NCBI RefSeq assembly: GCF_000209165.1
Contig: NC_009044.1
Location: forward strand, 1,674,001 to 1,738,000
Length of the DNA: 64,000 nucleotides
Reading direction: 5' to 3'
From: Scheffersomyces stipitis CBS 6054
Lineage: Eukaryota > Ascomycota > Pichiomycetes > Serinales > Debaryomycetaceae
The first letter of the stretch is position 1, and every line of letters starts with the position of its first letter. This document shows positions 41,850 through 50,539 of this stretch, piece by piece. The notes under the pieces are model-generated. The model ran no database searches. It saw only the letters and a list, made by a program, of their open reading frames with translations, and had not been told where the DNA came from. Made by a program: the position numbers and the translations under genes.

Positions 41850-43691
41850 ATGACTGCTGGTGAAAAACGTACTTCAGAAGCCTTGGATCAACCTGAGTCC
41901 AAGAAGGTTCATGTCGAAAGAGGCATGGCTGCCATCAAACCAGAATTCATAGTACAGAAAGATCGCATTGTAGATTCTTTTGACGACGATGAAGCTGAAG
42001 GTGGAGAAAGAGGTGTCGAAGAAGGTAAATCTGGGAAAGGAGGAAAGAAAAAGAGAAGAGGACAGAACAAGAACAGAGACTTGAAGCAGAAGAGAGAAGA
42101 AATCAGATTATGTACTTCTCTCTTAGACCCCGACAATATCAAAACTTGTGCATATGGACCAGAGCAGTGTCGGAGTACACATAATGTCGAGGAGTATCTT
42201 GCCTCCAAGCCCGTTGACATTGAAGGAATCTGCCCTGTCTTCAGAGCCATTGGATACTGTCCAGCTGGATTGAAATGCAGATGGTTGCAATCTCATTATG
42301 ACAAGGAGACCCGCAAGTTAATTAAGGACTTAGGTAGAACCGAGGCCAGTAAAATAGAATTGAACTATGAAGTGAACAATGTCTCCCACGAAGCCAGAGG
42401 TAAGTTGAGAAAGAAACAATATGACTTCGCTATTGCTGGCAAAGTAATTGAGTACATCGACTCTACAGTTCAGAACGACGAAAACATCGCAAACGCTAAG
42501 GAGCAGAGAAAGAATAACGAAGCAACTTATGTTGACGCACCTTACAAGATCGCTGAAAAGAAAAGACTTGACTTCAGAAACGCTAAGATCGTCTCTCCTT
42601 TGACTACTGTAGGGAACTTGCCATACCGTAGACTTATGAAGAAATTGGGAGCTGATATCACCTACTCAGAGATGGCACTTTCTGTTCCATTGCTTCAGGC
42701 AACCAATGCTGAATGGGCTCTTCCAAAGGCTCACCGTACCGAATATCCAGGCTACGGTGTTCAAATCGCAACATCCAAACACTGGGCTGCTGCCAAAGTA
42801 GCCGAAATTATCTCCAGAGAAACCGAACATGTCTCTGAACTCAACTTGAACTGTGGGTGTCCTATTGATCTTTTGTATAGACAAGGCCAGGGATCTGCTC
42901 TTTTGGAGCAGCCAGCTAGATTGGTGAGAATCTTGAAGGCTATGAACGCCTCTTCAGGTGACATCCCAGTCACTGTCAAGATCAGAACGGGATCTAAAGA
43001 AAACAAGAACACTGCAAAAACCCTTGTCGAACGTTTACTAGCAGAAAACGATGTGGCTGCTATCACTTTGCATGGTCGTTCAAGGCAGCAGCGTTACACC
43101 AAAGAAGCCGACTGGAACTACATTGCTGAAGTTGGACAGGTTGTGCAACAATGGAACGACAAGAAGGAAGAAAACAAGGACAGTCGCGATACGCAGAGAA
43201 CTTGTTTTGTGGGTAATGGCGATGTTTTCTCTCATGTAGATTGGTACAATGCTGTCAACACCGATGGTATCGACTCAGTCATGGTGGCTAGAGGTGCCTT
43301 GATCAAGCCATGGATCTTTGAGGAAGTTGAGGCTCAACAGTATTTGGACAAGACTGCTACAGAAAGACTCGATATCTTGAAGACTTTCTCTGATTATGCT
43401 CTTGAACATTGGGGTACTGATGAATATGGTGTAGGATTGGCCAGACGGTTCATGTGTGAGTTCTTGAGTTTCACCCATAGATACATCCCATTGGGTATCT
43501 TGGAAAGGCTTCCTCCTAAGATCAACGAGAGACCACCACAATGGAAGGGTAGAAACGAGATGGAAACTTTGCTTGGATCTACAGACTACAAAGACTGGAT
43601 CAAAATCACCGAGATGTTCTTGGGCAAGTCTGGGGACGACTTTGTGTTCACACCTAAGCACAAGAGTAACTCCTACGAAAAGTCGAACTAA
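41850..43691 (+). CDS. DUS3: tRNA-dihydrouridine synthase 3
   Basis: A 613-residue flavoprotein. After a Lys/Glu-rich N-terminus there are two CCCH-type zinc fingers at about residues 99-150 (CAYGPEQCRSTH and CPVFRAIGYCPAGLKCRWLQSH). The FMN-binding TIM barrel follows from about 250: VSPLTTVGNLPYRRLMKKLGADITYSEMA, the catalytic cysteine region LNLNCGCPIDL (about 335-337) with RQGQGSALL, then VTVKIRTG and ITLHGRSRQQRYTK. Dus3 reduces U47 in the variable loop of cytoplasmic tRNAs to dihydrouridine, using NADPH. The size and domain order fit the family well. It is convergent with YET3. Confidence 0.93.
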   Translation: MTAGEKRTSEALDQPESKKVHVERGMAAIKPEFIVQKDRIVDSFDDDEAEGGERGVEEGKSGKGGKKKRRGQNKNRDLKQKREEIRLCTSLLDPDNIKTCAYGPEQCRSTHNVEEYLASKPVDIEGICPVFRAIGYCPAGLKCRWLQSHYDKETRKLIKDLGRTEASKIELNYEVNNVSHEARGKLRKKQYDFAIAGKVIEYIDSTVQNDENIANAKEQRKNNEATYVDAPYKIAEKKRLDFRNAKIVSPLTTVGNLPYRRLMKKLGADITYSEMALSVPLLQATNAEWALPKAHRTEYPGYGVQIATSKHWAAAKVAEIISRETEHVSELNLNCGCPIDLLYRQGQGSALLEQPARLVRILKAMNASSGDIPVTVKIRTGSKENKNTAKTLVERLLAENDVAAITLHGRSRQQRYTKEADWNYIAEVGQVVQQWNDKKEENKDSRDTQRTCFVGNGDVFSHVDWYNAVNTDGIDSVMVARGALIKPWIFEEVEAQQYLDKTATERLDILKTFSDYALEHWGTDEYGVGLARRFMCEFLSFTHRYIPLGILERLPPKINERPPQWKGRNEMETLLGSTDYKDWIKITEMFLGKSGDDFVFTPKHKSNSYEKSN

Positions 43692-43894
43692 ATAACAAGG
43701 ATACATTTGAAAATACATAGTAGCGACAAAGCAATCTCATAAGAATTAGAATAGATATGTAATTCTGTCATAACTCTGATACTAAAACATTTTTATAAAT
43801 GGCATCATAATATTGTAAAACATTCATACTGTAATACTAAATTTCGATAATACTGTTAATGACCGGATACAACAACAATTCCAAATTTGCTGAT

Positions 43895-44482
43895 CTAACG
43901 CTTTTGTGTAGTATCAGACACAGCTTCATAGTCCTTGGACAAGCTCTTGGCTTGTTCCTTCAAGATTTCAAGATCTTCATCCTTAGTAGCCAATTCCTTC
44001 TTCAATTTGGCAATTTCAGCAGAATCGGTTGGTAACTTCAGTCCCTCATTAGCCTTGTAGGAATCCAACTTATCTTTGGTAGCGATCAATTCAGCCACTA
44101 AGCCATACGTTCTAGTTAAGATCAACGTCAAGAACAAGGTAAAGCCACAGAGATACATATTTCTTTGCGCATAGAATCTTCTGGCTTGGACTTCAGACCG
44201 GTCGTTAAGGATTCCCGGTTGGATACCCCCGTTCTGAATAACGTTAGAGTTGTGCAACTCGTTGGTCACTGAATAGACTCTGTTCACAGAGTCAATGAAT
44301 AAGATAAGAACAAATCCCAATATACATTTGATGGCAATTTGGAACTGCTCATTTTTGAAGGGAGCAGACACCGTTAATAAAACCCTTCTTCTAATGGCTC
44401 TGGGGAAGGGCAACGACAAAATGGCAAAAAACGCCATCTCTGCAGCCAATAAGGCAAACACTAAGTTGTAGTACAAAGCCAT
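43895..44482 (-). CDS. YET3: BAP31-like endoplasmic reticulum membrane protein (Yet3/Yet1 family)
   Basis: A 195-residue protein of the BAP31 family. Three membrane segments lie in the first ~125 residues (YYNLVFALLAAEMAFFAIL; IALKCILGFVLILF-like run near 50-65; YLCGFTLFLTLILTRTYGLV near 110-128). A charged coiled coil follows (KKELATKDEDLEILKEQAKSL). Yet3 and Yet1 form an ER complex that associates with the SEC translocon and affects secretory protein sorting. Whether this is Yet3 or Yet1 is not certain; Yet3 is the more likely by length and sequence feel. A complete retrotransposon lies 212 bp upstream of the start, and the CACGTG box at 44677-44682 is between them. Confidence 0.82.
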   Translation of the reverse strand: MALYYNLVFALLAAEMAFFAILSLPFPRAIRRRVLLTVSAPFKNEQFQIAIKCILGFVLILFIDSVNRVYSVTNELHNSNVIQNGGIQPGILNDRSEVQARRFYAQRNMYLCGFTLFLTLILTRTYGLVAELIATKDKLDSYKANEGLKLPTDSAEIAKLKKELATKDEDLEILKEQAKSLSKDYEAVSDTTQKR

Positions 44483-44676
44483 GATGAAATGATTTAGTAA
44501 TGAAAACGTTCAGAGACTACACAGGGAAGTTTGAGGTGTTCAAAATATTGCAATTGACGTTCTGGAAACAGTCAATATCTTCGATAACGAATTTTTCCAG
44601 AATAAGAGGGCATGGTTTCAGAATCGGTAGTCAGACTAAATCTAAAATTTCATGTTCGCTAAGGTGTCTTTTTTGG

Positions 44677-44682
44677 CACGTG
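44677..44682. promoter_or_regulatory. CACGTG box in the YET3 promoter, adjacent to the LTR
   Basis: An E-box/Cbf1-type hexamer, extended as CACGTGATG, lies about 195 bp upstream of YET3 and only 12 bp from the LTR boundary. The insertion therefore left it on the gene side. Confidence 0.5.
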
Positions 44683-44694
44683 ATGAAAGAATGG

Positions 44695-44979
44695 TGACGG
44701 GAAACCTGTATATGGGTAGGCCGGTTTTCCTTTTGGACTTAGAAATGGATTAATGGATATGGAGTTATATTAATCACTGAAGAACTATTTAAAATCTGTT
44801 TAAACTAGAGGGAATCCTCTGGGCTTTATATATTCTTCATCCTCATCTCATCTCTGTAGTTTGTTGCGTTATTCAACAAAAGAAATGTAGAATTTCTGTT
44901 TCGGATATTTATCGGATCCAATCCGAGGTTGGTCACCTCGGAAACCATTATTAGAGATCCTGTATCTTATTTTCCATCA
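44695..44979 (-). repeat. 3' LTR of the retrotransposon
   Basis: 285 bp, identical to the other LTR. Read on the element strand it begins TGATGGAAAATAAG and ends GTTTCCCGTCA. A TATA box (TATATAAA) lies at 44832-44825 on the minus strand. Upstream of the TATA, between 44942 and 44860, the sequence is packed with perfect inverted repeats (see findings). In this copy the TATA faces YET3 and could drive read-out transcription. Confidence 0.95.
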
Positions 44980-44987
44980 CTCCCCTT
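44980..44987 (-). other. Polypurine tract (plus-strand primer)
   Basis: AAGGGGAG on the element strand, directly abutting the 3' LTR, is the expected plus-strand primer of reverse transcription. It overlaps the pol stop codon TAA (44988-44986). Confidence 0.8.
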
Positions 44988-47900
44988 AACGCTTTGTACG
45001 TGAATCAAATGTAGAAGCGTTTCTGACATTGGAAACTAGATGATCCCTAAGAGTAATAAATTGCGCTCTAGATAGCGCTTTAGTAAACATGTCAGCCGTG
45101 TTTACTGATGTCTTGACATAGTCAAGTAGGATTTCTTTATCCTTAATCAATTGTCTCAACAATTTGATATCGATGTCCACCATTCTCCTACTATGGGAGA
45201 TATTTTCGTTTTTGCAATTGGCGATTACAGCTTGATTATCTTCATAGATTTGTACGCTTGACACTATGAATCCAAGTTCTCTTAAGATGTTCTTTATACG
45301 GATCGACGTCTCTGCAGTCAGCTTTAAAGCGACCAATTCGCAACTAGCAGAACTTGTAGTAATGTTATGTTGACGTTTAGTGGTCCAGCTAACCAAATGT
45401 CCGTTGAGATAAATGGCATTTCCAGTAATTGATCTTCTATCCTTCTCTGGAGCGAAGGAAGCATCTGTGTAAGCAACTATGTTAAAATCTAATTTCTTGT
45501 TTGATGATTGGTTGCTCTCATATTTTAATTCATAATCTATGTTCAGCTTGAGGTAACGAATGCAGTATAATAATTTCTGAAAATCATTTATATTTGGGTT
45601 GGCACCTTTGCTACCCAACTGATTGGCAGCAAAAGATATATCAGGACGAGTATTTCGATTTGCCCAAAGCAATAATCCTACTCCCTTTTGATATAGCTCT
45701 TTACCCTTTGCATCCAATAATGTTTGGTTGTTTATCGGATTGTCCTCGATAAAGTGATCTTTAACAGTGGTGGATGCATTATTGTACTTCGACTTGTCTT
45801 TGATCATTGGAATATACTTTCCATATGATTCTTCAAGTTTGAATTGCTTTACAATATTTTGTAAGTATTCTGTCTGGGACATAATGTAACCGTTCTCGGT
45901 CTTATGAAATTTTACCCCAAGGTATTCCTTGATTTCTTCAAGGTACTTCATGTCGAAATGCTTTTGTAGGTCTCGTTTGAATTCTTTAAGCATCCTTTCG
46001 CTTGATGACACCATGAATAAGTCATCAACATAAACAGCAATGATGATTATGTCACCTTTGTTCTTTTTGTGGAACAATCCTGAAGCGAATGATGATTCCT
46101 CAAAACCGAAGTTTTGAATAACCTTGAGTAATGTGTGGTACCATTCGTACCCACTTTGTCGCATACCATATATTGCCTTTTTAACCAACCAGCATTTATT
46201 CTTTGGCAATTCGTATCCTTTCGGTGGACGGATGTAGATTGGCTCATTGTTCGATAATGGCGCGTTTAGATACGCAGATTCAATATCGAGCTGGTGGATA
46301 ATATAATTGTTAGTGGTGGCAATAGAAACTAGTAATCTGATGGTCAATAGGTCTACAACGGGGGATGATATTTTTGATGGATCGAAATCCCGGCCGGGTT
46401 GTTGTAGAAAACCTCTAACGACACATCTGCTTTTGTATTTAACGCCTTTTATTCCTCCATCCTTAGATGTATGTACCCATCTGGTGGATATGGCTTTCCT
46501 GCCTTTCGGAATATCAACGACTTCAAAAACGTTCAATTTAATGAATTTGTCTATTTCACGATCCATGGATTCTATCCAATTTTTATCGTTGTAATCAATG
46601 TTTTCGATAACAGCATTTATAACATTGATTGGTAAATCATCCGAGTCTTCTTCAATTTGATCGATCAATGAGAATAAGCAATGTGCACCTTCGATATTTG
46701 TACATACGTCAGTTGATCTAGACTCAATCAAACTGGCCATAAGGTTGATTGTGCTTATACTCAGGAAGTCTGGTGATGTTTTCCTCTGTCTTTTATTGTC
46801 GCCCCCTTCTGTATCAGTTTTAGTTTTAGCTGATACAGAATAGACGCTGCTCTTTTGGCCCGGATGCGTCTTTGTCCTTGTTTTAAGTGTCTTACTTTCC
46901 GGAGTAAAATTGGGTGACCGCTTTAATTTAACTGATGGTTCTGGTGTGAGTCCCTCTTGCATTCTTTGACGTTTCAAAGCTCGGACGTCTCTGTTTGAAG
47001 GTGCTTGAATCATCTCTGGCTCATTCTTGATAGTTGTGCTCTCCCCTTGATTGTCAATCGGTTGAACAATGCCATGTTTCGTCTTGACGTTACCAGTGTC
47101 TTTAGACGATTTCGTATCTGAATTGAGTTCGGTAATTTCAATTGCAGCTGGGATGTGCTTATCATTTGCATTATCGCTTTTATTGTTATGATCTTTAACA
47201 ATAATTTGCTTTGAGGCAGGATTTTGAGATTCTTTTAATGTTGCAACGGGTGCATCTTCATTAATGAGTTCATATTTGGTTTCATCAGCCTTCTGCTCTC
47301 TTTGAGTAGAAGTTATGCCTGAGTCGGATTTATAGCCCAGTGGAGTATCTCTCTGGATATCCTCTCCGGATACAGGAGCTACCTGTTTATTGACTGGGGT
47401 AGGTGTTCGTACGTTTGTCCCCCTCACTAATGTGGACGAATTAATTGCAGTGCTCGTGCTCTCTCTATGAGTCTTATCTGTAGTAGTAATAGGTTTTGGA
47501 TGTTCAGGATTTGTCATCCAAGGAAATTTGTTAGTAACGTTCGTGTACACTTCGGGATGTTTCTTGGCTAAGATCAGGAAAGAGGGTTGAGGATCAGTTG
47601 AACAATTATCCGTGGGCGACGGATCCCTCCTTGCTTCTGAAATACCACGGGTCATCACGGCTGATTTTTCGTGGATGCCCGCTGATGTGGAAGGTACATT
47701 TTCCTGTCGAACGGATTCAAAAGTATCATAGTCATGGGCTTCTTGATTAAGTTTAAATTGAGCAGCAGCGACTTGGGCATTCAAGGTCGCTTTAACTTCG
47801 TTCGCCTCCTGAATTTGAGAGAAATCAAGCGATTTGAAGTATGAGTTAATATGTGCCATGGAACTCATGAACTTGACATTTACTGTCTGAATAACTGGGA

Positions 47901-49290
47901 AGTTTTTCGTACTGACGAGGATTTTATATGTGTAGTTGTCTTCGCAGAAACCAATAAAAGTACCAAAGAATGTCATCGGGTATTGCTTATTATTTGGATT
48001 AGCTGGTGCATTGGGTAGAGGAATATGCAATTTTTTAAATTCCTCTGGCGAAGATGCTTTAACTGACACGTCCAAGCCAAATTGAATATATGTCGGTCTG
48101 TATGCATCGAGCTTATTAAAGACTTCATAAGGAGTCCTACCTTTGAGAGCCTTGTTGGGCGTATGGTTCTTAATGTACAGCACATATTCAATGATGTGGT
48201 CAAAAAGACAAAGAACCTTGTCTGTGTAATTCGGAAATTGAAGGATAATCTTGTATATATTTCGCAAGATCGTACGGTTGTGGGATTCAGCAAGTCCATT
48301 CAATTCCGGAGAGTAGCTAGCAATCTTATCTCGTTTTATGCCAAGTTTGGCAAGCAGTTCGGTGTCAGGTAGTTCTTTGGCATTGTCTGCTCTAAAATGC
48401 GCTATCCTTTCTGGAAATCTATTGTTCCATATGTGCAAGAGAAGGAGAACATCATCCATGACTTGCTTATGAGATGTAAAGATAAGTTCGGTAAATCGGG
48501 AGAAATGATCAATGAGTGTAGTGATAAAGTATTTTTTGTGGCCGATAAGGAAGGGTCCCATCGTGTCACTACTAACTCTTTCTAACCGACGTGTGGCAGG
48601 TCTTTGGGTGGTGTGGTTATGTGATGCTTGTCTAATGTTCACGGCGTGACATAGGCGACATTCTTTTACCCTACGGATACTCTCTTCCGTATCAACTACC
48701 TTAATAAATCCCATTTTTGCAAGGGATTGTAAATTTGAAATTGCCATATGACTGCATTGTAGATGGTGATAAAACCAGTCTTGGGGGCCGTGTAGTTCGG
48801 CAACTTCAGCAGGAATATTATGTATTGTGGAATATTCCTCTTCAAAAAAATGAAGTGATTCGATATTATTTTTGGCAGAAAGTTTAGAAATGAAAAGATT
48901 ATTCTTTCTATTAGCAACTTTGAGCATGTGTTCACTATTGGCAATATAGGCTCCGTCGTCTGTGAGAACGGTTGTCCATCCTTGTTCAAGTAGTTGGCCA
49001 ACTGATATGAGATTACAAGAGATTTCAGGGACGACCATAACGTTGGAGATAGATACTTTTGGGTCTAGGTGTATGTCAAGCGTACCTTTTGCAATAGCTC
49101 GTACGGTTCTTCCGTCAGCAACACGAAATGATGTACCTTGGCCTTTAGGCTCATAGGTTATATCATGCAATAATTTTGTGGAATTAACACACGTTCTTGA
49201 ACAACCTGAATCGTATAGAAATAGTACATTTGACAGCAGTGGTTCGTCACCTAAGTAAAAGATTTGACGATTTGGGTGACCACCAAACCA
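44986..49290 (-). CDS. pol: Retrotransposon Pol polyprotein (protease, integrase, reverse transcriptase, RNase H)
   Basis: A frame of 1434 codons starts right after the gag stop codon, with no ATG, so it should be made as a Gag-Pol fusion by readthrough of TAA. In order: an aspartic protease with DSG at residues 27-29; the HHCC zinc motif (HLQCSH ... CRLCH, about 177-215); the integrase core, with Asp in SSDTMGPF, Asp in RADNAKE and Glu in NGLAESHNRT; a variable linker of about 400 residues with low complexity; reverse transcriptase, with YVDD near residue 1085; and RNase H (AYTDASF) ending in ADMFTKALSRAQF. All catalytic residues appear intact. The frame has no internal stop. The linker is Ser/Thr/Lys-rich and probably disordered. 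Confidence 0.92.
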   Translation of the reverse strand, partial: WFGGHPNRQIFYLGDEPLLSNVLFLYDSGCSRTCVNSTKLLHDITYEPKGQGTSFRVADGRTVRAIAKGTLDIHLDPKVSISNVMVVPEISCNLISVGQLLEQGWTTVLTDDGAYIANSEHMLKVANRKNNLFISKLSAKNNIESLHFFEEEYSTIHNIPAEVAELHGPQDWFYHHLQCSHMAISNLQSLAKMGFIKVVDTEESIRRVKECRLCHAVNIRQASHNHTTQRPATRRLERVSSDTMGPFLIGHKKYFITTLIDHFSRFTELIFTSHKQVMDDVLLLLHIWNNRFPERIAHFRADNAKELPDTELLAKLGIKRDKIASYSPELNGLAESHNRTILRNIYKIILQFPNYTDKVLCLFDHIIEYVLYIKNHTPNKALKGRTPYEVFNKLDAYRPTYIQFGLDVSVKASSPEEFKKLHIPLPNAPANPNNKQYPMTFFGTFIGFCEDNYTYKILVSTKNFPVIQTVNVKFMSSMAHINSYFKSLDFSQIQEANEVKATLNAQVAAAQFKLNQEAHDYDTFESVRQENVPSTSAGIHEKSAVMTRGISEARRDPSPTDNCSTDPQPSFLILAKKHPEVYTNVTNKFPWMTNPEHPKPITTTDKTHRESTSTAINSSTLVRGTNVRTPTPVNKQVAPVSGEDIQRDTPLGYKSDSGITSTQREQKADETKYELINEDAPVATLKESQNPASKQIIVKDHNNKSDNANDKHIPAAIEITELNSDTKSSKDTGNVKTKHGIVQPIDNQGESTTIKNEPEMIQAPSNRDVRALKRQRMQEGLTPEPSVKLKRSPNFTPESKTLKTRTKTHPGQKSSVYSVSAKTKTDTEGGDNKRQRKTSPDFLSISTINLMASLIESRSTDVCTNIEGAHCLFSLIDQIEEDSDDLPINVINAVIENIDYNDKNWIESMDREIDKFIKLNVFEVVDIPKGRKAISTRWVHTSKDGGIKGVKYKSRCVVRGFLQQPGRDFDPSKISSPVVDLLTIRLLVSIATTNNYIIHQLDIESAYLNAPLSNNEPIYIRPPKGYELPKNKCWLVKKAIYGMRQSGYEWYHTLLKVIQNFGFEESSFASGLFHKKNKGDIIIIAVYVDDLFMVSSSERMLKEFKRDLQKHFDMKYLEEIKEYLGVKFHKTENGYIMSQTEYLQNIVKQFKLEESYGKYIPMIKDKSKYNNASTTVKDHFIEDNPINNQTLLDAKGKELYQKGVGLLLWANRNTRPDISFAANQLGSKGANPNINDFQKLLYCIRYLKLNIDYELKYESNQSSNKKLDFNIVAYTDASFAPEKDRRSITGNAIYLNGHLVSWTTKRQHNITTSSASCELVALKLTAETSIRIKNILRELGFIVSSVQIYEDNQAVIANCKNENISHSRRMVDIDIKLLRQLIKDKEILLDYVKTSVNTADMFTKALSRAQFITLRDHLVSNVRNASTFDSRTKR

Positions 49291-49293
49291 TTA
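49246..49293 (-). promoter_or_regulatory. Gag-pol readthrough site: in-frame TAA with possible pseudoknot
   Basis: Gag ends with TAA (49293-49291) and pol continues in the same frame. Three nt after the stop, TTTGG (49287-49283) can pair with CCAAA (49275-49271). The loop segment GTCAC (49280-49276) can pair with GTGAC (49250-49246), an H-type pseudoknot. In Candida Tca2, gag and pol are likewise divided by an in-frame stop followed by a pseudoknot, there a UGA. The fold is drawn by hand and unproven. Confidence 0.6.
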
Positions 49294-50496
49294 ATTGTTG
49301 GCGAAGTTCTTATTTCCACTGTTCTTTTGTGATTCAGTGTAATTTTGGTTCTTTTTGTATCCATGTGTATGACTTTTCTTATTTTGAAGTTGTTTATCCG
49401 ACGAATTCAGAGGCATATCAATAAAATTTGAATCGGATCTCATTTTAAGAAATGTATGTCTGAGTGGAGCTGCAACCTTTGATGAATCATTTTTAAAAGC
49501 TTGGTATTGTTCATTTAGTTGTCTACCTAAAGCTTTGACATTTGATTCGTTACTGTTGTTGACATATATGAAGTAGGCAATAGCATCGCGGGAGTTTAAT
49601 GTTTTTAAGAACTGGGTAATCTGACGATCGGTAACGGAAGTTATACGTACAAGATGATTCTCAATATCTGAAGTATTGGTGAGTCTTTCGATCTTTTTAA
49701 ACTTCTTGATATATTCAATGATCTGTGCTGAACAATCATTACCATCGTGAGTTTCGATGTATCCGATGATTTTCTTCAATGTAACATTTCCAGCTTCGTT
49801 TTCAAAAGCTGTTGCTGTGTTTTCGCTTAGGATACTTGCTATATTTTCGGCCACTAATTTATAGAAGTATACCTTATTGGCTGTACTATGACCGTCAAGA
49901 AAAACCGTGTCTTTTGAGGTTGATTTGAGGTTAAAGTCATTCAATATGATCTCCTTTAATGGCGGAATCCGAGTGTAGACGCGTTTGAGTGTGGTCTTAT
50001 ACTTGGCTATAGTCTCAGGGCTTGTATCCAATTCTGGCAACTTTTGAAGTTGGTCTTCATATTTATCAATTAGTCTCCATACCGACCTTCTAATTTCTTC
50101 TTTAGAATTCGAAGTACTATATCCCTTACCTCTTTCAAGGGTCTCGGATATAGGAGTGTTAATATTTTCCAGCAGGTCTTCGTCAGAATCCAGCGATGAC
50201 TCCGAATCTGATTGGGACTCTGATCCATTACCAGCATTTGTAGCATCAGCCTTTTCCTTACCCTTTGGTTCCTTGTTTGGAACTTCTCCGAGATTAAGCT
50301 TGTTAATTAAGTTCGTAAGGTTTTTGTTTACCTCATTGAACCTTTCGTCGATTTCGTTGAATTTTTTATCAAACTCACCCTTCAGGACAGGGACTAATGA
50401 TTCATCAGTCAAGGCCTTGGGTTCAGTTGGAGATTGACAATCAACGAATTCATTTTCGAACTTGTCGTAAACTTCAGCAGCTAAAGAGGAGGACAT
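49291..50496 (-). CDS. gag: Retrotransposon Gag (nucleocapsid-like) protein
   Basis: A 401-residue Gag. It has an N-terminal helical stretch (FDKKFNEIDERFNEVNKNLTNLINKLNLG), an acidic, Ser-rich middle near 85-105, and a mostly helical core. The tail is basic and Asn/Lys-rich (KKSHTHGYKKNQNYTESQKNS). No CCHC zinc knuckle was found, so RNA binding probably relies on the basic tail. The start is the first ATG, 43 nt after the end of the 5' LTR, with an A-rich leader. It forms the shell of the virus-like particle by family. Translation stops at TAA; the pol frame follows without a shift. Confidence 0.9.
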   Translation of the reverse strand: MSSSLAAEVYDKFENEFVDCQSPTEPKALTDESLVPVLKGEFDKKFNEIDERFNEVNKNLTNLINKLNLGEVPNKEPKGKEKADATNAGNGSESQSDSESSLDSDEDLLENINTPISETLERGKGYSTSNSKEEIRRSVWRLIDKYEDQLQKLPELDTSPETIAKYKTTLKRVYTRIPPLKEIILNDFNLKSTSKDTVFLDGHSTANKVYFYKLVAENIASILSENTATAFENEAGNVTLKKIIGYIETHDGNDCSAQIIEYIKKFKKIERLTNTSDIENHLVRITSVTDRQITQFLKTLNSRDAIAYFIYVNNSNESNVKALGRQLNEQYQAFKNDSSKVAAPLRHTFLKMRSDSNFIDMPLNSSDKQLQNKKSHTHGYKKNQNYTESQKNSGNKNFANN

Positions 50497-50527
50497 TTTT
50501 GGGTTGGCTTAAAAATGGTTGCAACTT

Positions 50528-50539
50528 TGACTTCTAATC
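50528..50539 (-). other. Primer-binding site matching the tRNA-Arg(UCU) anticodon arm
   Basis: Directly next to the 5' LTR the element strand reads GATTAGAAGTCA. Its complement, TGACTTCTAATC, equals the 5' side of the anticodon stem and the loop of yeast tRNA-Arg(UCU) as I recall that sequence, not a tRNA 3' end. This fits priming by a tRNA cut in its anticodon loop, as in Drosophila copia and reported for Tca2. Confidence 0.7.
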
